Part shown: in pieces, positions 36,579-48,200 of the stretch | Layout of the letters: the number at the start of each line of letters is the position of its first letter | Numbering within the stretch: position 1 is the stretch's first letter | NCBI GenBank assembly: GCA_947502355.1 | Contig: CANMZP010000022.1 | Coordinates: forward strand, 1 to 64,000 | Direction of reading: 5' to 3' | Length of the DNA stretch: 64,000 bases | Source of the DNA: an uncultured Thalassotalea sp. | GTDB taxonomy: Bacteria; Pseudomonadota; Gammaproteobacteria; Enterobacterales; Alteromonadaceae | The notes under the pieces: generated by a model | What the model was told of the DNA's origin: nothing | Seen by the model: only the letters and a program-made list of their open reading frames with translations | The model's database searches: none | Made by a program: the position numbers and the translations under genes

Positions 36579-37939
36579 TGTTTGAATTTTTATGGAATAC
36601 CGCATCTTTTGTTGTTGCTCTTGGACTGCTCATTACCGTACATGAGTACGGGCATTTTTGGGTAGCGAGAAAATGCGGTGTTCGCGTTGAAAAATTCTCC
36701 ATTGGTTTCGGTAAAACCCTTTGGCGCACATTTGATAAACAAGGTACCGAGTTTGTTATTGCCCTGATCCCATTAGGTGGCTTTGTTAAAATGCTCGATG
36801 AGCGGGTTGATGAGGTGAGCGAAGAAGACAAGCAATATGCTTTTTCTTCCAAAACCGTATATCAACGCATGGCCATTGTGGCCGCGGGTCCTATTGCCAA
36901 CTTCTTATTTGCGATTGTCGCTTTCTATCTAATGTTTCTGCTTGGTGTCGCCTCGGTTAAACCCATTATTGGTGAAGTAGAAGCCGACTCCATTGCATAT
37001 CGGGCCAACGTTGAAGCGCAAAGACAAATTGTTTCCGTAAATGATCAACCCACACCTGACTGGCAAGCCATTAATATGGCGTTAGTTGGCCACTTAGGGG
37101 ACTCATCAATTACGCTTGGTACCACGGCCATCGACTCAACGTATGTGGTAACACATCAGCTCAATACACAAGACTGGCATTTTGAACCAAGCAAAATGAC
37201 GTCGATGCACAGCTTAGGTATTACCCCATTTTTGCCTAAAATTTTGCCTAAGGTCGCAGCACTCGATGCAAAAGCCACGGGTCAGCAATCGGGTTTGCAA
37301 ATTGGTGATGAAATTATCTCGGCCCAAGGGCGCAATTTAGATGGTAATTGGCAGGACTTTGTTGATATTATTCAACGCAGTTCTAATAAGACGATCCCAA
37401 TAGAAGTCGATAGAGATGGAAAAATTCACAATATTAGTCTTATTGTGGGAACTCGACAGGGATCTGATGGTCACAACACTGGGTATATAGGTGTCTCGCC
37501 TACCTTGGAGCCGTGGCCAGAGAGTTATAAGATTGAAATAACTTATGGTCCAATAGAGGCCTTTAGTAAAGCATTAGATAGTACCTGGAATTTGATCACC
37601 TTAAGTTTCAAAATGATTGGTAAGCTTCTTACCGGTATTTTGAGTGTAGAAAACTTAAGTGGACCAATTTCAATAGCCCAAGGGGCAGGGGAAAGTGCCG
37701 GAGTAAGCTTGGCTTATTTTCTCCATTTTCTTGCTTTAATCAGTATAAATTTAGGGATAATAAATTTATTTCCACTACCAATACTTGATGGTGGCCATTT
37801 ATTTTATTATTTTATTGAGCTCGTCCGTGGCCGTCCGGTTTCCGAAAAAGCTCAGGAATTAGGTTTTAAAGTTGGAGCCTTAATCTTGTTTTCATTAATG
37901 AGCATTGCGCTGTTTAATGATTTTTCAAGGCTCGCATAG
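36578..37939 (+). CDS. rseP: Site-2 protease RseP
   Basis: A 453-residue zinc intramembrane protease. HEYGHFWVARKCGV gives the HExxH site in the first helix and LDGGHLFYYFIEL the third ligand near the C-terminus. Two PDZ domains lie between. It cuts RseA after DegS to release sigma-E during envelope stress, and also clears remnant signal peptides. It sits directly before bamA, whose product is a main sigma-E signal source. Confidence 0.97.
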   Translation: MFEFLWNTASFVVALGLLITVHEYGHFWVARKCGVRVEKFSIGFGKTLWRTFDKQGTEFVIALIPLGGFVKMLDERVDEVSEEDKQYAFSSKTVYQRMAIVAAGPIANFLFAIVAFYLMFLLGVASVKPIIGEVEADSIAYRANVEAQRQIVSVNDQPTPDWQAINMALVGHLGDSSITLGTTAIDSTYVVTHQLNTQDWHFEPSKMTSMHSLGITPFLPKILPKVAALDAKATGQQSGLQIGDEIISAQGRNLDGNWQDFVDIIQRSSNKTIPIEVDRDGKIHNISLIVGTRQGSDGHNTGYIGVSPTLEPWPESYKIEITYGPIEAFSKALDSTWNLITLSFKMIGKLLTGILSVENLSGPISIAQGAGESAGVSLAYFLHFLALISINLGIINLFPLPILDGGHLFYYFIELVRGRPVSEKAQELGFKVGALILFSLMSIALFNDFSRLA

Positions 37940-37987
37940 CAAATAGTATATTTGCTATAAATCAGAATTAGAAAAGTTGACTTTTGT

Positions 37988-40450
37988 ATGATAATAAGAA
38001 AACTCGCCTTAGCAGTTTTATTAGGCAGCGTTGGTGCAAATGCCCAGGCAGCCAATGATTTTCAAGTTGAAGATATCCAAATTAAGGGATTGCAACGTGT
38101 GGCACTGGGTGTTGCACTTACGCATATCCCGATTAATGTTGGCGATACCTTAAGTGATTTTCGTATTTCCCAATCGATTAAATCCTTGTATAAATCTGGG
38201 CACTTTCACGACATCAAAGTGTACCGCGATGGCAGCAAGTTGGTTTTCCGTGTAAAAGAGCGTGAAACCATCAGTGAAATCGTGTTTAAGGGTAATGACG
38301 ACATTAAAGATGAGCAACTGCAAGATAGTCTTGATAGCAGTGGTATTCGTGTTGGTGAAACCCTTGATCGTTCAGTATTAACCGGCATTGAAGCGGGTCT
38401 TGAAGACTTCTATCACAGTGTGGGTAAATACAACGCTGCGGTAAACACCAAAATTACCCATTTGCCACGTAACCGTATTACGCTAACCTTCGACTTTGAA
38501 GAAGGTGACGCTGCTGCCATTGAACAAATCAACATTGTTGGTAACGAACTTTTCTCTGATGCTGAATTATTAGAGAAAGTCGAGTTAACCTACGACTCAC
38601 CTTGGTGGGATTTTACGGCTCAAGACAGATACCAAAAGCAAACATTGCAAGGTGATATGGAAACGATCAGCAGTTACTACCTTGATCGTGGTTACCTACG
38701 CTTTAATATCGACTCCACTCAGGTTTCAATGACACCAAATAAAGAAGGTGTTTATATTACCATGAACGTTACTGAAGGTGTTCAATACACCGTAAGTGAA
38801 GTTGAGTTCATGGGAGATATGGCTGGCTTTGATAAAACCATCGCGGCTATTGCGCCACTGAGAACAGATGAATTATATAACGGTGCTCAGGTTACCTACA
38901 CCGAAGAAATGATTTCAAAATTCCTAGGTCGTTACGGTTACGCTTATCCTGAAGTGAAAACCATCCCAGAAATTAATGATGACGATAAAACCGTTAAGTT
39001 GATTGTCTCGGTAGACCCGGGTAAACGTGTTTACGTTAACCGCATCAACTTTAGCGGTAACGATGTAACCGCAGAGCACGTTTTGCGTCGTGAAATGCGT
39101 CAAATGGAAGGTGCTTGGTTATCAAACAGCTGGGTTGAAGTGTCTAAAAGCCGTATTCAACGTCTTCCTTACTTTGAAACCGTAGAGTATGAAACAACGC
39201 AACTTCCGGGTGAAGAAGATTTAGTCGATATCGACTTTACGGTTAAAGAACAACCGTCTGGCTCATTTACAGCCGGTATTGGTTACGGTTCTTACTCTGG
39301 CTTAAGTTTAAATGCGGGTATTCAGCAAAATAACTTCCTTGGTACAGGTAACCGTTTAGCGTTTAGCATTAACACCATGAAGTATTCACAAAGTGCGAAT
39401 ATTTCTTATACCAACCCATACTTTACGATTGACGCGGTGTCACTAGGTGGAAATATTTTCTACAGTGAGTTTGATGCCGGTGAAGCGAACTTGGAAGACT
39501 ACAACAATACCTCGTATGGTGTTGGTGTGACGATGGGGATCCCAATTAATGAGTACGTGCGTTTTAACCTAGGTGTCGGTTACAAGAACAGTGATATTTC
39601 AAACCTGCAAACGTATGAGCAAATCAAACAGTTTTACGATGTATTCCAAGATCCAAATGATCCGGATGCTAAGTTAAACTTCGAAACATTTGACGTAAAT
39701 GCCAGTTTATCTCGTGTTACTTTAAACCGTGGTACGTTCCCGACAGCGGGTTCATCGCAAGTACTTTCGGCTAAAGTGACGACACCAAATTCAGACGTGC
39801 AATATTTCAAAGTTAACTATGACTCGAAATATTATTTCCCGTTAACGCGTGATCAGCGTTGGACTGTATTAACTCGTTTTGAGTTAGGTTATGGTAACGG
39901 TTATGGTGATATAGACGGTAACGATCAATTACTACCATTCTGGGAAAACTTCCGTGCAGGTGGTAGTGGTACTTTACGTGGTTTCGAAAACAACACTGTT
40001 GGTCCTCGCGCCGTATACCGTTTTCCTAGTTTAGCGCCAGGTGTACCGGGCGGACCTGGGGAAGTGTTACCACCAGATCAGGATGCCGTAGACGTATCTG
40101 ACCGAAGTGTCGGTGGTAATGCCATTGCCCTTGCGGGTCTTGAGTTAATCGTGCCTACACCATTTCTTGATGAAAGTTACTCAAATAGCGTACGTACCAG
40201 TTTCTTTATTGACGCCGGTAATGTATGGGATACCGAATTTGATTTAGATGACTATTCGTCAATCGAGCCAAAAGAGTTTGAGAAAATTGCAGATTACGGT
40301 GATCCAGGACGTTTTAGATCATCGGCTGGTTTATCCGTCCAGTGGTTATCACCAATGGGGCCAATGATCTTTAACTTTGCCAAGACATTCAAAACTGAAG
40401 AAGATGATGAAACAGAGTTCTTCAGCTTTAATATCGGTCAAACGTTTTAG
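37988..40450 (+). CDS. bamA: Outer-membrane protein assembly factor BamA
   Basis: An 820-residue protein: signal peptide (about 1-21, ending AQA), five POTRA domains to about residue 425 (QVEDIQIKGLQRVALGVALT opens POTRA 1), and a 16-strand barrel ending IGQTF. The L6 motif appears as GGSGTLRGFENNT, with LRGF where E. coli has VRGF. It inserts beta-barrel proteins into the outer membrane. The L6 region (APGVPGGPGEVLPPDQD) carries a Pro/Gly-rich insert after PRAVY. ATG 37988 is used. Confidence 0.97.
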   Translation: MIIRKLALAVLLGSVGANAQAANDFQVEDIQIKGLQRVALGVALTHIPINVGDTLSDFRISQSIKSLYKSGHFHDIKVYRDGSKLVFRVKERETISEIVFKGNDDIKDEQLQDSLDSSGIRVGETLDRSVLTGIEAGLEDFYHSVGKYNAAVNTKITHLPRNRITLTFDFEEGDAAAIEQINIVGNELFSDAELLEKVELTYDSPWWDFTAQDRYQKQTLQGDMETISSYYLDRGYLRFNIDSTQVSMTPNKEGVYITMNVTEGVQYTVSEVEFMGDMAGFDKTIAAIAPLRTDELYNGAQVTYTEEMISKFLGRYGYAYPEVKTIPEINDDDKTVKLIVSVDPGKRVYVNRINFSGNDVTAEHVLRREMRQMEGAWLSNSWVEVSKSRIQRLPYFETVEYETTQLPGEEDLVDIDFTVKEQPSGSFTAGIGYGSYSGLSLNAGIQQNNFLGTGNRLAFSINTMKYSQSANISYTNPYFTIDAVSLGGNIFYSEFDAGEANLEDYNNTSYGVGVTMGIPINEYVRFNLGVGYKNSDISNLQTYEQIKQFYDVFQDPNDPDAKLNFETFDVNASLSRVTLNRGTFPTAGSSQVLSAKVTTPNSDVQYFKVNYDSKYYFPLTRDQRWTVLTRFELGYGNGYGDIDGNDQLLPFWENFRAGGSGTLRGFENNTVGPRAVYRFPSLAPGVPGGPGEVLPPDQDAVDVSDRSVGGNAIALAGLELIVPTPFLDESYSNSVRTSFFIDAGNVWDTEFDLDDYSSIEPKEFEKIADYGDPGRFRSSAGLSVQWLSPMGPMIFNFAKTFKTEEDDETEFFSFNIGQTF

Positions 40451-40463
40451 TTAAAAGTTTTAT

Positions 40464-40492
40464 AAGGTATTGATCTTTCGTATTAATACCTT
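40464..40492 (+). repeat. Inverted repeat between bamA and skp
   Basis: AAGGTATT / AATACCTT around a 13-nt loop, followed by TTATTTATAG. The T-run is weak, so it may only partially terminate or may stabilise the transcript. Confidence 0.4.
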
Positions 40493-40554
40493 TATTTATA
40501 GTTTTAAGTACTGTCACAGAACAGACAAAAAAGATTTTATTAGGAGAAATTAAG

Positions 40555-41070
40555 TTGAACAAATTAGTTAAATCAATCGCTTTTACAGCCGCCGCTGCCA
40601 GCATGCTTTTTTCAGGCGCTTCATTAGCCGCAGAAAAAATTGGTATCGTTAACGTACAAAGCGTGTTTGCAAAAATGCCTGAAGCGGCAACGTTACAGCA
40701 AACAATCTTAGCTGAGTTTAAAGATCAAGCTGCAGAAATCCAAAAGCTTGAAGGTGACATTAAGTACAGCATCGAAAAGAGCAAACGCGACGAAGCCATT
40801 TTAAGCAAAAAAGAAATGGAAGAATTAGCGAAAAGCATCATGGAACAACGTCAGCAGTACGAAACGAAAGGTCGTGCGTTACAACAAAGCATGGAACGTA
40901 GAAAGATGGAAGAGCAACAAAAAATCATTGCTCGCATCATGACTGCAGTTAATGATGTAGCAAAATCAGAAGGTTACGATTTAATTCTTTCTCAACAATC
41001 TGTTGCATTCTCTAAGCCAGATGCGGATATTTCAGCTAAAGTTGTAGAACAAGTAACAAAATCTAAATAA
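40555..41070 (+). CDS. skp: Periplasmic chaperone Skp/OmpH
   Basis: A 171-residue protein with a signal peptide (to about residue 25, SGASLAA), then IGIVNVQSVFAKMPEAATLQ and a long Lys/Glu/Gln-rich coiled coil (residues about 55-125), the tentacle of the Skp trimer. It carries unfolded outer-membrane proteins to BamA. The start is TTG 40555 with AGGAG upstream. It lies between bamA and lpxD as in E. coli. Confidence 0.95.
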   Translation: MNKLVKSIAFTAAAASMLFSGASLAAEKIGIVNVQSVFAKMPEAATLQQTILAEFKDQAAEIQKLEGDIKYSIEKSKRDEAILSKKEMEELAKSIMEQRQQYETKGRALQQSMERRKMEEQQKIIARIMTAVNDVAKSEGYDLILSQQSVAFSKPDADISAKVVEQVTKSK

Positions 41071-41078
41071 GAGCTTCT

Positions 41079-42104
41079 ATGGTTACATTAGGCGAATTAG
41101 CAACACAATTAAATGGCAAGGTTATCGGTGACGAGCACTGCCAAATTGAATCATTAGCGACCCTAAGTAAAGCAACCACTGGCCAAATAGCCTTTTTGGC
41201 CAATTCAAAATACCGTTCTCAATTAGACGAAACTACTGCTTCAGCCGTTATTCTGGCTGAAGCAGATGCTCCATTTTGTCAAACCAATGCTTTGGTACTT
41301 GCTAACCCTTATTTAGGGTTTGCGATGGTCGCCCAAATCCTTGATACCACACCCGCCTCAGCAACTGATATCGCCGATTCGGCCGTTATTGCTGATGATG
41401 CAGTAATTGGTAACAATGTAAATATTGGTGCAAATGCGGTGATTGAATCTGGTGTTGTGCTGGCTGATGGGGTAACCATTGGGGCAAATTGCTTTATTGG
41501 TAAAGACGCTAAAATTGGTGAACGAACTCAGTTATGGTCAAACGTCAGTGTTTATCATCGGGTTGAAATAGGCCGTGATTGTTTGGTTCAGGCCAATACC
41601 GTTATTGGCAGCGATGGCTTCGGTTATGCAAACGACAAAGGTCGTTGGGTAAAAATACCGCAATTAGGTACTGTAATCATTGGAAATAGTGTAGAAATTG
41701 GTGCATCGACTACAATTGATCGTGGTGCCTTAGATAACACCATTATTGACGATAATTGCATTATTGATAATCAGGTACAAATTGCTCATAACGTTACCTT
41801 GGGCGAAAGTACAGCCATTGCGGGTTGTACGGTTGTTGCCGGCAGTACCAATATAGGTCATCACTGTACCATAGGTGGTTTAAGTGCCATTTCTGGACAT
41901 TTGGATATTGCCCCCAAAACCATGTTTACGGGTATGTCTATGGTGACCAAAAGGGTTACAGAGCCGGGCGTATACTCATCGGGTGTACCGGCTATACCAA
42001 ATAAAGAGTGGCGCCGAAATGCGGCACGTTATAGACATTTAGATGCTATGTATAAACGCATGGCAGAATTAGAAAAGACTGTAGCACAACTTAAAGAAAA
42101 ATAG
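41079..42104 (+). CDS. lpxD: UDP-3-O-acylglucosamine N-acyltransferase LpxD
   Basis: A 341-residue trimeric acyltransferase. An N-terminal uridine-binding domain (to about residue 100, with TLSKATTGQIAFLANSKYR) is followed by a left-handed beta-helix of hexapeptide repeats (about 105-290) and a C-terminal helical bundle (RHLDAMYKRMAELEKTV). It adds the second acyl chain in lipid A synthesis. It is 8 bp after skp. Confidence 0.97.
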   Translation: MVTLGELATQLNGKVIGDEHCQIESLATLSKATTGQIAFLANSKYRSQLDETTASAVILAEADAPFCQTNALVLANPYLGFAMVAQILDTTPASATDIADSAVIADDAVIGNNVNIGANAVIESGVVLADGVTIGANCFIGKDAKIGERTQLWSNVSVYHRVEIGRDCLVQANTVIGSDGFGYANDKGRWVKIPQLGTVIIGNSVEIGASTTIDRGALDNTIIDDNCIIDNQVQIAHNVTLGESTAIAGCTVVAGSTNIGHHCTIGGLSAISGHLDIAPKTMFTGMSMVTKRVTEPGVYSSGVPAIPNKEWRRNAARYRHLDAMYKRMAELEKTVAQLKEK

Positions 42105-42159
42105 TCGAAGGACTATTTTTCTGTTTTAAGCACGGTTTGCAGCACATAAGGAAAAAATT

Positions 42160-42612
42160 TTGGAAGCAAATAAAAATGTAATTGGTGTTGAAGAGATCAA
42201 AGAATTAATTCCACATCGTTATCCCTTTTTATTAGTTGATCGCGTATTAGATTACACGCCGGGAAAATCGATTCATGCCATTAAGAACGTAACGGTTAAT
42301 GAGCCTCAGTTTACCGGCCATTTTCCGAATTACAGTATCTTTCCAGGTGTCATGATCCTTGAAGCGTTAGCTCAAGCGAGTGGGATTTTAGGCTTTAAAT
42401 CAGTTGAAAATAAACAAGACGGTGAAATGTTTTTGTTTGCCTCGATTGATAATGCCAAATTTAAACGACCTGTTCACCCAGGTGATACCTTACATTTGCA
42501 CATCGACTTCATTAAAGACCGTCGCGGTATGTGGAAATTCTACGGTGAAGCAAAGGTTGATGGCAAAGTGGTCTGCAGTGCAGACTTAATGTGTGCTAGA
42601 AAAGGGATATAA
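42160..42612 (+). CDS. fabZ: 3-hydroxyacyl-ACP dehydratase FabZ
   Basis: A 150-residue hot-dog-fold dehydratase: [17 protein letters not shown] with the catalytic His, [20 protein letters not shown] with the Glu, and [10 protein letters not shown]. It makes trans-2-enoyl-ACP for fatty acid elongation, competing with LpxA for hydroxyacyl-ACP. The start is TTG 42160 with AAGGA upstream; E. coli fabZ also uses a non-ATG start. lpxA starts 5 bp downstream. Confidence 0.97.
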   Translation: MEANKNVIGVEEIKELIPHRYPFLLVDRVLDYTPGKSIHAIKNVTVNEPQFTGHFPNYSIFPGVMILEALAQASGILGFKSVENKQDGEMFLFASIDNAKFKRPVHPGDTLHLHIDFIKDRRGMWKFYGEAKVDGKVVCSADLMCARKGI

Positions 42613-42616
42613 TTAG

Positions 42617-43387
42617 GTGATTCATCCTCAAGCTATTGTTGAGCCGGGTGCAAAACTGGGCAACAACGTAAAAGTCGGTCCATTCTCTTACATTGGTAAC
42701 GATGTTGAAATTGGTGACGATTGTGTTATTCATTCGCATGTTGTGATTAAAGGCCCAACCAAGATTGGTAAAGGCAATGTATTCTTCCAGTTCGGTTCTA
42801 TTGGCGAAGAATGTCAGGATAAAAAGTATGCTGGCGAACCAACGCGATTAGAAATTGGCGACAACAACGTCTTCCGTGAATCTTGTACCATCCACCGTGG
42901 CACCATTCAGGACAACTCGTTAACCAAGATTGGTAGCGATAACTTGTTTATGGCTTATGCCCACGTTGCTCATGATTGTATGGTTGGTGATCACGGCATC
43001 TTTGCTAATTGTGCAACCCTTGCAGGTCATGTTCACGTAGGTGACTGGGCGATAATGGGGGGCATGTCAGCTGCGCATCAGTTTGTTCATATAGGTTCAC
43101 ACTGTTTTGTCGCTGGTGGCACCATTGTACTTAAAGATGTACCGCCGTTTGTTATGGCTTCAGGCGCAACAGCAAGCCCGTTTGGGTTAAACTCTGAAGG
43201 GTTAAAGCGTCGCGGTTTCGATAAAGATACTATTTTGCAAGTTCGCCGTGCCTACAAAGAAGTTTATCGTAAAGGTCAAACATTGGCCGAAGCGAGCTTA
43301 GCCGTTGAAGAACTTGCTAAAGACACCCCAGAAGTTAAGCAATTTCTAGACTTCATTAAAACCTCATCCCGCGGAATCATTCGATAG
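42617..43387 (+). CDS. lpxA: UDP-N-acetylglucosamine acyltransferase LpxA
   Basis: A 256-residue beta-helix acyltransferase starting at GTG 42617 ([20 protein letters not shown]). Hexapeptide repeats fill the first ~180 residues, with [12 protein letters not shown] giving the catalytic His region, and a helical C-terminus follows. It performs the first step of lipid A synthesis. Placed between fabZ and lpxB as in most gammaproteobacteria. Confidence 0.97.
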   Translation: MIHPQAIVEPGAKLGNNVKVGPFSYIGNDVEIGDDCVIHSHVVIKGPTKIGKGNVFFQFGSIGEECQDKKYAGEPTRLEIGDNNVFRESCTIHRGTIQDNSLTKIGSDNLFMAYAHVAHDCMVGDHGIFANCATLAGHVHVGDWAIMGGMSAAHQFVHIGSHCFVAGGTIVLKDVPPFVMASGATASPFGLNSEGLKRRGFDKDTILQVRRAYKEVYRKGQTLAEASLAVEELAKDTPEVKQFLDFIKTSSRGIIR

Positions 43388-43398
43388 GATTTTTATAA

Positions 43399-44544
43399 TT
43401 GACAGCTCCAACCTTTGCGATTGTTGTTGGCGAGCACTCAGGTGATACCCTGGGTGCTGGTTTAGTCAACGAATTACGTCGTCGTTACCCAGAAGCTAAA
43501 TTTGTCGGCATTGGCGGCCCTAAAATGGAAAAAATTGGCTTTGAAAGCCTGTTTTCTATGGAAGAGCTTGCCGTTATGGGCATAGTTGAAGTCCTCGGGC
43601 GCTTGCGTCGTTTACTCCAGGTGCGTAAATCTCTGGTTAATTACTTTACCGATAATCCGCCGGACGTATTTATTGGCATTGATGCCCCAGATTTTAACCT
43701 CGCCCTGGAGCTTAAATTAAAAAATAAGGGCATTAAAACCGTGCACTACGTAAGCCCATCTGTTTGGGCTTGGCGTGAAAAACGAATTTTTAAAATTGAT
43801 AAAGCCACTGACATGGTGCTGTCATTATTGCCTTTTGAAAAAGATTTTTATGATAAGCATCAGGTTGCGTGTACCTTTGTTGGCCATCCTTTAGCCGATG
43901 ACTTTCCTATGCAAAGCTCTAAAGAGGATGCGCGCAGGGCGTTAGGCTTGCCAATAGAGGGCAAATTACTGGCGATTATGCCAGGCTCTCGCGGTAGTGA
44001 GTTAGGCATGTTGTTACCGGATTTTCTAGCAACAGCTGCATTGCTTAAACAAAAGCACCCAGACGTTCAATTTGTTGCCCCGGTAATAAACGACATCCGC
44101 GAACAGCAGTTTAATGAAATTAAAGCGCAACACGCCCCTGATTTAGACATTACGGTCGTGAATAATCAGACGCAAAACGTGATGGCGGCAGCCGATTGTT
44201 TATTAACGGCTTCTGGCACCGTTACGCTAGAAGGGGCTTTGGTTAAACGACCTATGGTCGTAGCCTATAAGTTTAATTGGATCACCATGATGATTGGCCG
44301 ATTGATGGTTAAGCTTAAGTGGTTCTCGTTACCAAACTTATTAGCGAATAAAACGCTTATTCCCGAATTGTTGCAAGAGCAAGTAACTCCTGAGAATTTA
44401 CTTGCTGAAGTAGAGCCAAGGTTGTACCAAGCGCAAACCGAATTGATTGATGAGTTTACTCAAATCCATAAAAACCTACGCCAAAATGCCAGTGTTAAAG
44501 CGGCCGATGCCGTTGAAAAATTGTACCAACAAAATCAAAAATAA
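43399..44544 (+). CDS. lpxB: Lipid-A-disaccharide synthase LpxB
   Basis: A 381-residue family 19 glycosyltransferase: [61 protein letters not shown] and [13 protein letters not shown]. It joins UDP-diacylglucosamine and lipid X. Start TTG 43399, 11 bp after lpxA, with AGGAT upstream. Confidence 0.97.
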   Translation: MTAPTFAIVVGEHSGDTLGAGLVNELRRRYPEAKFVGIGGPKMEKIGFESLFSMEELAVMGIVEVLGRLRRLLQVRKSLVNYFTDNPPDVFIGIDAPDFNLALELKLKNKGIKTVHYVSPSVWAWREKRIFKIDKATDMVLSLLPFEKDFYDKHQVACTFVGHPLADDFPMQSSKEDARRALGLPIEGKLLAIMPGSRGSELGMLLPDFLATAALLKQKHPDVQFVAPVINDIREQQFNEIKAQHAPDLDITVVNNQTQNVMAAADCLLTASGTVTLEGALVKRPMVVAYKFNWITMMIGRLMVKLKWFSLPNLLANKTLIPELLQEQVTPENLLAEVEPRLYQAQTELIDEFTQIHKNLRQNASVKAADAVEKLYQQNQK

Positions 44545-44611
44545 TCATTGCCATTTCTGGTCAACGTGGGATCATTATACTCATTAGCATGATTAAAAAG
44601 AGTCGTACATT

Positions 44612-45238
44612 ATGAGTGATGAATTTATTCGTCCAAATGCCAACCTTATTGCCGGTGTTGATGAGGTTGGCCGAGGCCCGTTAGTAGGGGCTGTTGTAAC
44701 TGCAGCGGTTATCCTCGACCCTAGCAATCCTATTGAAGGCTTAACAGACTCTAAAAAGCTTTCCGAAAAAAAACGTCAGTTGTTGTTTCCCGAAATTAAG
44801 GAAAAAGCCTTAGCCTGGGCTATTGGCCGATGCGAGCCTGAAGAAATTGACGAGCTTAACATTCTACAAGCCACAATGGTTGCCATGCAGCGAGCTGTAG
44901 CGGCGTTGCCTGTACCTGCTCAGTTCGTATTGGTTGACGGTAACCGTTGCCCTGAGTTTGGTATCCCGAGTGAAAGTGTGGTGAAAGGGGATTTAAAAGT
45001 CGCCGAAATAAGTGCGGCCTCCATCTTAGCTAAAGTCACTCGCGATCAAGAAATGATTGAGCTCGATAAGCGCTATCCGGAATATGGTTTTGCCAACCAT
45101 AAAGGCTATCCAACTAAAGCCCATTTAGAAAAAATTCAAACACTTGGCGTATTGGATAATTATCGAAAAAGTTTTAAACCTGTGGCCAAAATTCTTGCTC
45201 AGCAAGCGCCTGTCTCTCCCCAATCAAAAGCAAAGTAA
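44612..45238 (+). CDS. rnhB: Ribonuclease HII
   Basis: A 208-residue RNase [23 protein letters not shown] holds the catalytic DE pair, [12 protein letters not shown] follows, and FVLVDGN and [15 protein letters not shown] complete the site. It removes ribonucleotides and RNA from DNA. It is followed 6 bp later by dnaE, the usual lpxB-rnhB-dnaE order. Confidence 0.97.
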   Translation: MSDEFIRPNANLIAGVDEVGRGPLVGAVVTAAVILDPSNPIEGLTDSKKLSEKKRQLLFPEIKEKALAWAIGRCEPEEIDELNILQATMVAMQRAVAALPVPAQFVLVDGNRCPEFGIPSESVVKGDLKVAEISAASILAKVTRDQEMIELDKRYPEYGFANHKGYPTKAHLEKIQTLGVLDNYRKSFKPVAKILAQQAPVSPQSKAK

Positions 45239-45244
45239 TTTCTA

Positions 45245-48200
45245 ATGACCCTCGATCCTAAATTCATCCATTTACGTGTTCACAGTGATTTTTCTATGTG
45301 TGACGGGCTTAATAAAGTCAAACCCATTATTGCCAAGGCTGCCGAACTGCACATGCCAGCCATTGCCATTACCGACCAAACTAACCTTTGTGGCTTGGTG
45401 AAGTACTATGGCGCCGCGCATGGTAGTGGTATTAAACCGATTATTGGTTGTGACTTTTGGGTCAAAAGTGATGAATTAGAAGATGAGCTTTCTCGTTTGG
45501 TGATACTTGCCAGTAACAATACCGGTTATAAAAACTTAACAGAACTGATTTCTAAGGCGTATTTGCGCGGGCACGTGCAAGGTAAAGCCGTGTTGGATAA
45601 AGACTGGTTAGTCGAGCATAAAGAAGGTTTAATCTTACTTTCAGGTGGTTTACATGGTGATGTAGGTAAGGCCTTAATTAAAGGAAATACTGAATTGGTT
45701 AACGAAATGGTTAGTTTTTACCAAACCCATTTTCAGGACAATTATTTCTTAGAGTTAATTCGAACCGGCCGTGAAAACGAAGAAGAATACCTGCATTTAG
45801 CCGTCGACTTAGCTGGGCAGGTCGGTTTACCTGTTGTCGCGACAAATGAAGTGATGTTTATCAAGCCGGAAGGTTTTGAAGCGCATGAAATTCGCGTCGC
45901 CATTCATGATGGTTTTACCTTAGATGATAAACGCCGACCTAGGCTTTATTCTGAGCAACAATACTTACGCAGCGAAGAAGAGATGTGCGAGTTATTCTCC
46001 GATATCCCGGAAGCGCTTGCCAATACGGTTGAAATAGCGAAACGCTGTAACGTAACGGTACGCCTTGGAGAATACTTCCTGCCTGACTTTCCAACGGGTG
46101 ATCTAGACATTAAAGACTTTCTGGTAAAAGTGTCTGAAGATGGCTTGCAGGAACGTTTGGAATTTTTATTTGATAAAGACAGCGATGATTTTGCCGAAAT
46201 CCGTAAAGAGTATGATGAACGGTTAGCCATTGAGCTTGAAGTTATCAATAACATGGGATTCCCTGGTTACTTCTTGATCGTAATGGAATTTATCCAATGG
46301 TCAAAAGACAACAATATTCCAGTAGGTCCTGGGCGGGGTTCGGGTGCGGGTTCACTCGTAGCTTATGCATTAAAAATTACCGACCTTGACCCGCTAGAAT
46401 TTGACTTGCTTTTTGAGCGATTCTTGAACCCAGAACGAATTTCGATGCCGGATTTTGATGTCGATTTCTGTATGGACAGGCGTGATGAGGTAATCGATCA
46501 CGTTGCCGAGTTATATGGTCGTGATGCGGTATCGCAAATCATTACCTTTGGTACCATGGCGGCAAAAGCGGTAATACGTGATGTGGGCCGAGTGTTAGGT
46601 CACCCTTATGGTTTTGTTGACCGTATATCGAAATTGATCCCGGGTGACCCAGGGATGACGCTAGCCAAAGCCTTCGAAGCCGAGCCAAAATTACCTGAAA
46701 TATATCAGCAAGACTCAGAAGTAAAAGACTTAATCGATATGTGTCGTATCCTTGAAGGTACAACACGTAACGCAGGTAAACACGCCGGTGGTGTTGTTAT
46801 TTCACCAACCACCATTACCGACTTTGCACCTTTGTATTGTGATGATGAAGGCCATAACCCGGTTACCCAGTTTGATAAAAACGACGTGGAAGAAGCCGGT
46901 CTTGTTAAGTTTGATTTCTTGGGGCTTAGGACTCTAACCATTTTGCAATGGGCTATTGAAATGGCCGATGCAAAGCTGATTAAGGAAGGTAAGGAAGGCA
47001 TTGATATTGCCGCTATTCCGCTAGACGATCAACCAAGCTTTGACTTATTATTGCGCGCCGAAACTACCGCCGTTTTCCAGCTGGAATCACGCGGTATGAA
47101 AGACTTGATCAAGCGTCTGAAACCCGACTGTTTCGAAGATATGATCGCCTTGGTAGCCTTGTTCCGTCCCGGACCTCTGCAATCGGGCATGGTAGATAAC
47201 TTTATCGACCGCAAACTTGGCCGTGAGGCTATCAGTTACCCCGATGAAACCTGGCAGCATGAATCGCTACAACCCATTTTGGAGCCAACCTACGGGATCA
47301 TCTTGTATCAAGAGCAGGTAATGCAAATTGCTCAGGTACTGGCTGGTTATACCCTGGGTGGCGCCGATATGTTACGTCGAGCCATGGGTAAGAAAAAGCC
47401 TGAAGAAATGGCAAAGCAACGTGGCGGCTTTGAAGACGGCGCTAAAAGCCTGGGCATTGATGGCGAGTTAGCGATGAAAATCTTTGACTTGGTAGAAAAA
47501 TTCGCCGGTTATGGTTTTAACAAATCGCATTCCGCAGCTTATGCGCTTGTTTCGTATCAAACGCTATGGATGAAAACGCACTTTCCAGCACCATTTATGG
47601 CCGCGGTAATGTCTGCCGATATGGATAACACCGATAAAATCGTTACCCTAGTGGACGAATGTGAAAACATGGGCATCGACCTGTTACCACCGGATGTTAA
47701 CTTTGGCATGTATAAATTCGCGGTGAACGAAAACGATCAGATTGTTTATGGTATCGGCGCGGTAAAAGGGGTTGGTGAGGGGCCTATTGAAGCCATCATT
47801 GAAGCCCGACAATCTGGTGGCCCTTTTAAAGATTTATTCGATTTTTGTGCGCGTGTTGATTTAAAGAAAATCAACAAGCGGGTATTGGAAAAATTAATCA
47901 AATCAGGTGCCATGGACAACTTAGGTCCGCACCGAGCGGCGATGCATGAAACCTTGCCACAAGCGATAAAAGCCGCGGATCAGCATGCGAAAGCCCAAGC
48001 CATAGGACAAGATGATTTATTTGGCTTAATTAATGATCACGAAGAAGATGAACGTCAATCATTTAGTGAAGTGCCTGTTTGGGAAGAAGAAGTTTGGCTT
48101 GAAGGTGAAAGAGAAACCTTAGGGCTGTATTTAACCGGTCACCCAATCGACCGTTACCTTGATGAAATTAAACGCTATGGCGGAGCGCGACTTGTTAATC

